Under the pieces are notes generated by a model that ran no database searches, had not been told where the DNA came from, and saw only the letters and a list, made by a program, of their open reading frames with translations. Below, in pieces: positions 6,539-7,932 of a DNA stretch of 7,932 nucleotides. How positions within the stretch are numbered: position 1 is the stretch's first letter; each line of letters opens with the position of its first letter. The position numbers and the translations under genes were made by a program. The stretch covers positions 1 to 7,932 of the forward strand of contig JAIFMR010000201.1 of the NCBI GenBank assembly GCA_020048255.1. The letters run 5' to 3'. Origin of the DNA: Rhodoferax sp. (GTDB taxonomy: Bacteria > Pseudomonadota > Gammaproteobacteria > Burkholderiales > Burkholderiaceae_C).

Positions 6539-7392
6539 CAATGCAAAACATGTCACCAGATCTCTCTCAAAAGCTTGCGACCGCGGTCGATGGCATGCCT
6601 GCGTTTCCTAAAAGTGTGCAGCGGATTCTTGAGCTCACCCGGGATGTCAACTGCATGCCCAAAGATTTGGTCGAGGTGATCGACAAAGACCCCGTCGTCA
6701 CGGTCAAAATTCTCAAGGTTGTCAACTCGGCTTATTACCGTTTGCCAAAACAGATCACTTCACTCAACCATGCAGTGGTGTATCTTGGCTTCAACACCAT
6801 CAAAAATCTGGCCCTGGGTATCGCTGCGATCGGGATGTTGCCCAAGCAAAACGCAGCCGGATTCGATGTGGACCAATACCTGCTGCACTCTCTGTCCACT
6901 GCCGGAATCGCCAAAAAATTGGCCACACAGATCGATGGCGCCGACCCCATGGACTGTTTCATTGCCGGTTTATTGCATGATTTTGGGAAAGTCGTTTTTG
7001 CTCAGTTCATGCCCAAAGAATTTCGAAAGGCGTTGGAAATATCCCAAGCAGATGGATCGTCACTCCATTTGGCCCTGCGGCAGACCGTCGGGGCAGATCA
7101 TGCGGTGGTTGGTGCCATGCTGGTCGAAAAGTGGCGATTTGCCACCGAACTGATTGAAACGATTGCGCATCAATATGAAGCGGACCAGCAAGACAGCGCT
7201 TTGTTCGCTTGTGTCTTCACTGCCAACCAAATCAGCAAAAAGATGGAGTTTGGGTTTGGCGGTAACCCGTGTATTTATCAACTGCCCACGCAAGTCGCAA
7301 GACGAATGGGTGGCACACTCGACGAGATCATCGCGTCGGCAGGCGATCTGGACGCCGCCTTTGAAGATGCCAAATTGTTTGCCAAGACATGA
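6535..7392 (+). CDS. HDOD domain protein (single-domain, putative signalling)
   Basis: A soluble 285-residue protein covered almost entirely by one HDOD domain (HD-related output domain), a family linked to signalling, motility and biofilm control, usually without a proven enzymatic activity. Visible are LPAF-like MPAFPKSVQRILEL (21-34), DKDPVVTVKILKVVNSAYY (50-68), the signature LPKQITSLNHAVVYLG (70-85), GLLHDFGKVVFAQ (145-157) with the H148-D149 pair, and DHAVVGAMLVEKWRF (188-202) followed by a histidine at 212. No receiver, GGDEF, EAL or membrane segment is present. The start is uncertain: ATGs at 6535, 6541 and 6550 are in frame and none has a good ribosome site, though the domain begins only around residue 12 in any case. 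It is divergent from rpsB and 10 bp upstream of an MBL-fold gene, probably co-transcribed with it. The biochemical role cannot be told from sequence. Confidence 0.9.
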   Translation: MTMQNMSPDLSQKLATAVDGMPAFPKSVQRILELTRDVNCMPKDLVEVIDKDPVVTVKILKVVNSAYYRLPKQITSLNHAVVYLGFNTIKNLALGIAAIGMLPKQNAAGFDVDQYLLHSLSTAGIAKKLATQIDGADPMDCFIAGLLHDFGKVVFAQFMPKEFRKALEISQADGSSLHLALRQTVGADHAVVGAMLVEKWRFATELIETIAHQYEADQQDSALFACVFTANQISKKMEFGFGGNPCIYQLPTQVARRMGGTLDEIIASAGDLDAAFEDAKLFAKT

Positions 7393-7402
7393 CAGGTACA
7401 AC

Positions 7403-7932
7403 ATGAAAGTGAAATTTTGGGGTGTGCGGGGTTCTATCGCGTCGCCGGGACCGTCGACAGTGCGTTATGGCGGAAACACCACCTGCATCGAGATCCGAAC
7501 CGACAACAATGAACTCATCATCATTGATGCCGGAACGGGTATCTTTCCGTTGTCACAATCCTTGCTGGCCGAATTGCCCGTGACGGCCAATGTGTTGATT
7601 ACCCATTCGCACTGGGACCACATTCAGGGCCTGCCCTTTTTTATTCCCAACTTTATTCCGGGTAACACCTTGCGACTGCACGGAGCTTTTGACCCGGTTT
7701 CCGGTAAGGGTGTTGAACAGGTGATGTCTGTCCAACTGCAATACAGTTATTTCCCCGTTCGTGAAGCTGAAATGAAAGCGCGGATTGACTACGTGACCTT
7801 GACCCCAGGCGAGAGTGTTCAGATTGGCTCAGCCACCGTGACGCCGTTCATGATGAACCACCCGGTCATCGACTTTGGCTACCGAATTGAAGCCAACGGC
7901 AAGTCCGTTTTCTTCACGGGCGATCACGAACC
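7403..7932 (+). CDS. MBL-fold metallo-hydrolase, N-terminal part (cut by window edge)
   Basis: The first 176 residues of a metallo-beta-lactamase-fold hydrolase run off the right edge. The opening MKVKFWGVRGSIASPGPSTVRYGGNTTCIEI is typical of a soluble subgroup related to PhnP, RNase Z and class II cyclic-nucleotide phosphodiesterases. IDAGTG is at 41-46, the first metal motif THSHWDH at 67-73 supplies H68, H70, D72 and H73, H153 is a likely further ligand (MNHP), and FTGDHE at 171-176 supplies D174. All metal residues expected so far are intact, so it should be catalytically active with two metal ions, presumably as a phosphodiesterase or nuclease. The substrate is unknown. The ATG at 7403 is 10 bp after the HDOD stop with a weak ACAGG 8 nt upstream. 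Some homologues are fused to or sit beside signalling domains, in line with the HDOD neighbour. No signal peptide is seen. Confidence 0.9.
   Translation, partial: MKVKFWGVRGSIASPGPSTVRYGGNTTCIEIRTDNNELIIIDAGTGIFPLSQSLLAELPVTANVLITHSHWDHIQGLPFFIPNFIPGNTLRLHGAFDPVSGKGVEQVMSVQLQYSYFPVREAEMKARIDYVTLTPGESVQIGSATVTPFMMNHPVIDFGYRIEANGKSVFFTGDHE

Noticed and set aside
6045..6551. Minus-strand frame of 168 codons covering the rpsB leader and the start of rpsB in another frame.
   Set aside because: Its second half is rpsB read out of frame, and its first half is the untranslated leader with promoter and hairpins. The cysteine-rich translation matches nothing.
1..7932. CRISPR array, tRNA or rRNA gene, insertion sequence or attachment site.
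   Set aside because: No spaced direct repeats, cloverleaf-like segment, transposase-like frame or terminal inverted repeats were noticed on reading either strand.

Overview
The window is an ordinary core-genome segment of a Gram-negative bacterium, most likely a betaproteobacterium of the order Burkholderiales (Comamonadaceae-like). This rests on the protein sequences (for example the RTGDEQRISNFLL block in UppS and an EF-Ts of about 307 residues), on the order uppS-cdsA-dxr-rseP, and on a moderate-to-high GC content judged by eye. No insertion sequence, prophage, CRISPR array, tRNA or rRNA was found.

Minus strand, about 6400 down to 1: a single co-oriented cluster of eight genes, rpsB, tsf, pyrH, frr, uppS, cdsA, dxr and rseP (rseP is cut by the left edge). 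It runs from translation (ribosomal protein S2, elongation factor Ts, ribosome recycling factor) through UMP kinase to envelope building (undecaprenyl diphosphate synthase, CDP-diglyceride synthetase, DXP reductoisomerase for isoprenoid precursors, and the site-2 protease RseP). Gaps are 6 bp at frr/uppS and uppS/cdsA, dxr starts within a few bases of the cdsA stop, and no strong terminator is seen after tsf, so one long transcript is likely. Two control elements are visible. One is an extended -10 promoter followed by a roughly 140 nt leader with nested inverted repeats ahead of rpsB. The other is a GC hairpin plus T-run in the rpsB-tsf gap that could terminate or attenuate transcription.

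Plus strand, 6535 to the right edge: two genes diverge from rpsB across a 288 bp intergenic region. The first is a single-domain HDOD protein (285 aa) and the second, 10 bp later, is a metallo-beta-lactamase-fold hydrolase cut by the window end. They look like a two-gene unit with a possible signalling role; the rest of that unit lies outside the window.

No convincing undescribed system was found. The points most worth a second look are the rpsB leader RNA, the two mutually exclusive hairpins between rpsB and tsf, and the HDOD/MBL pair.
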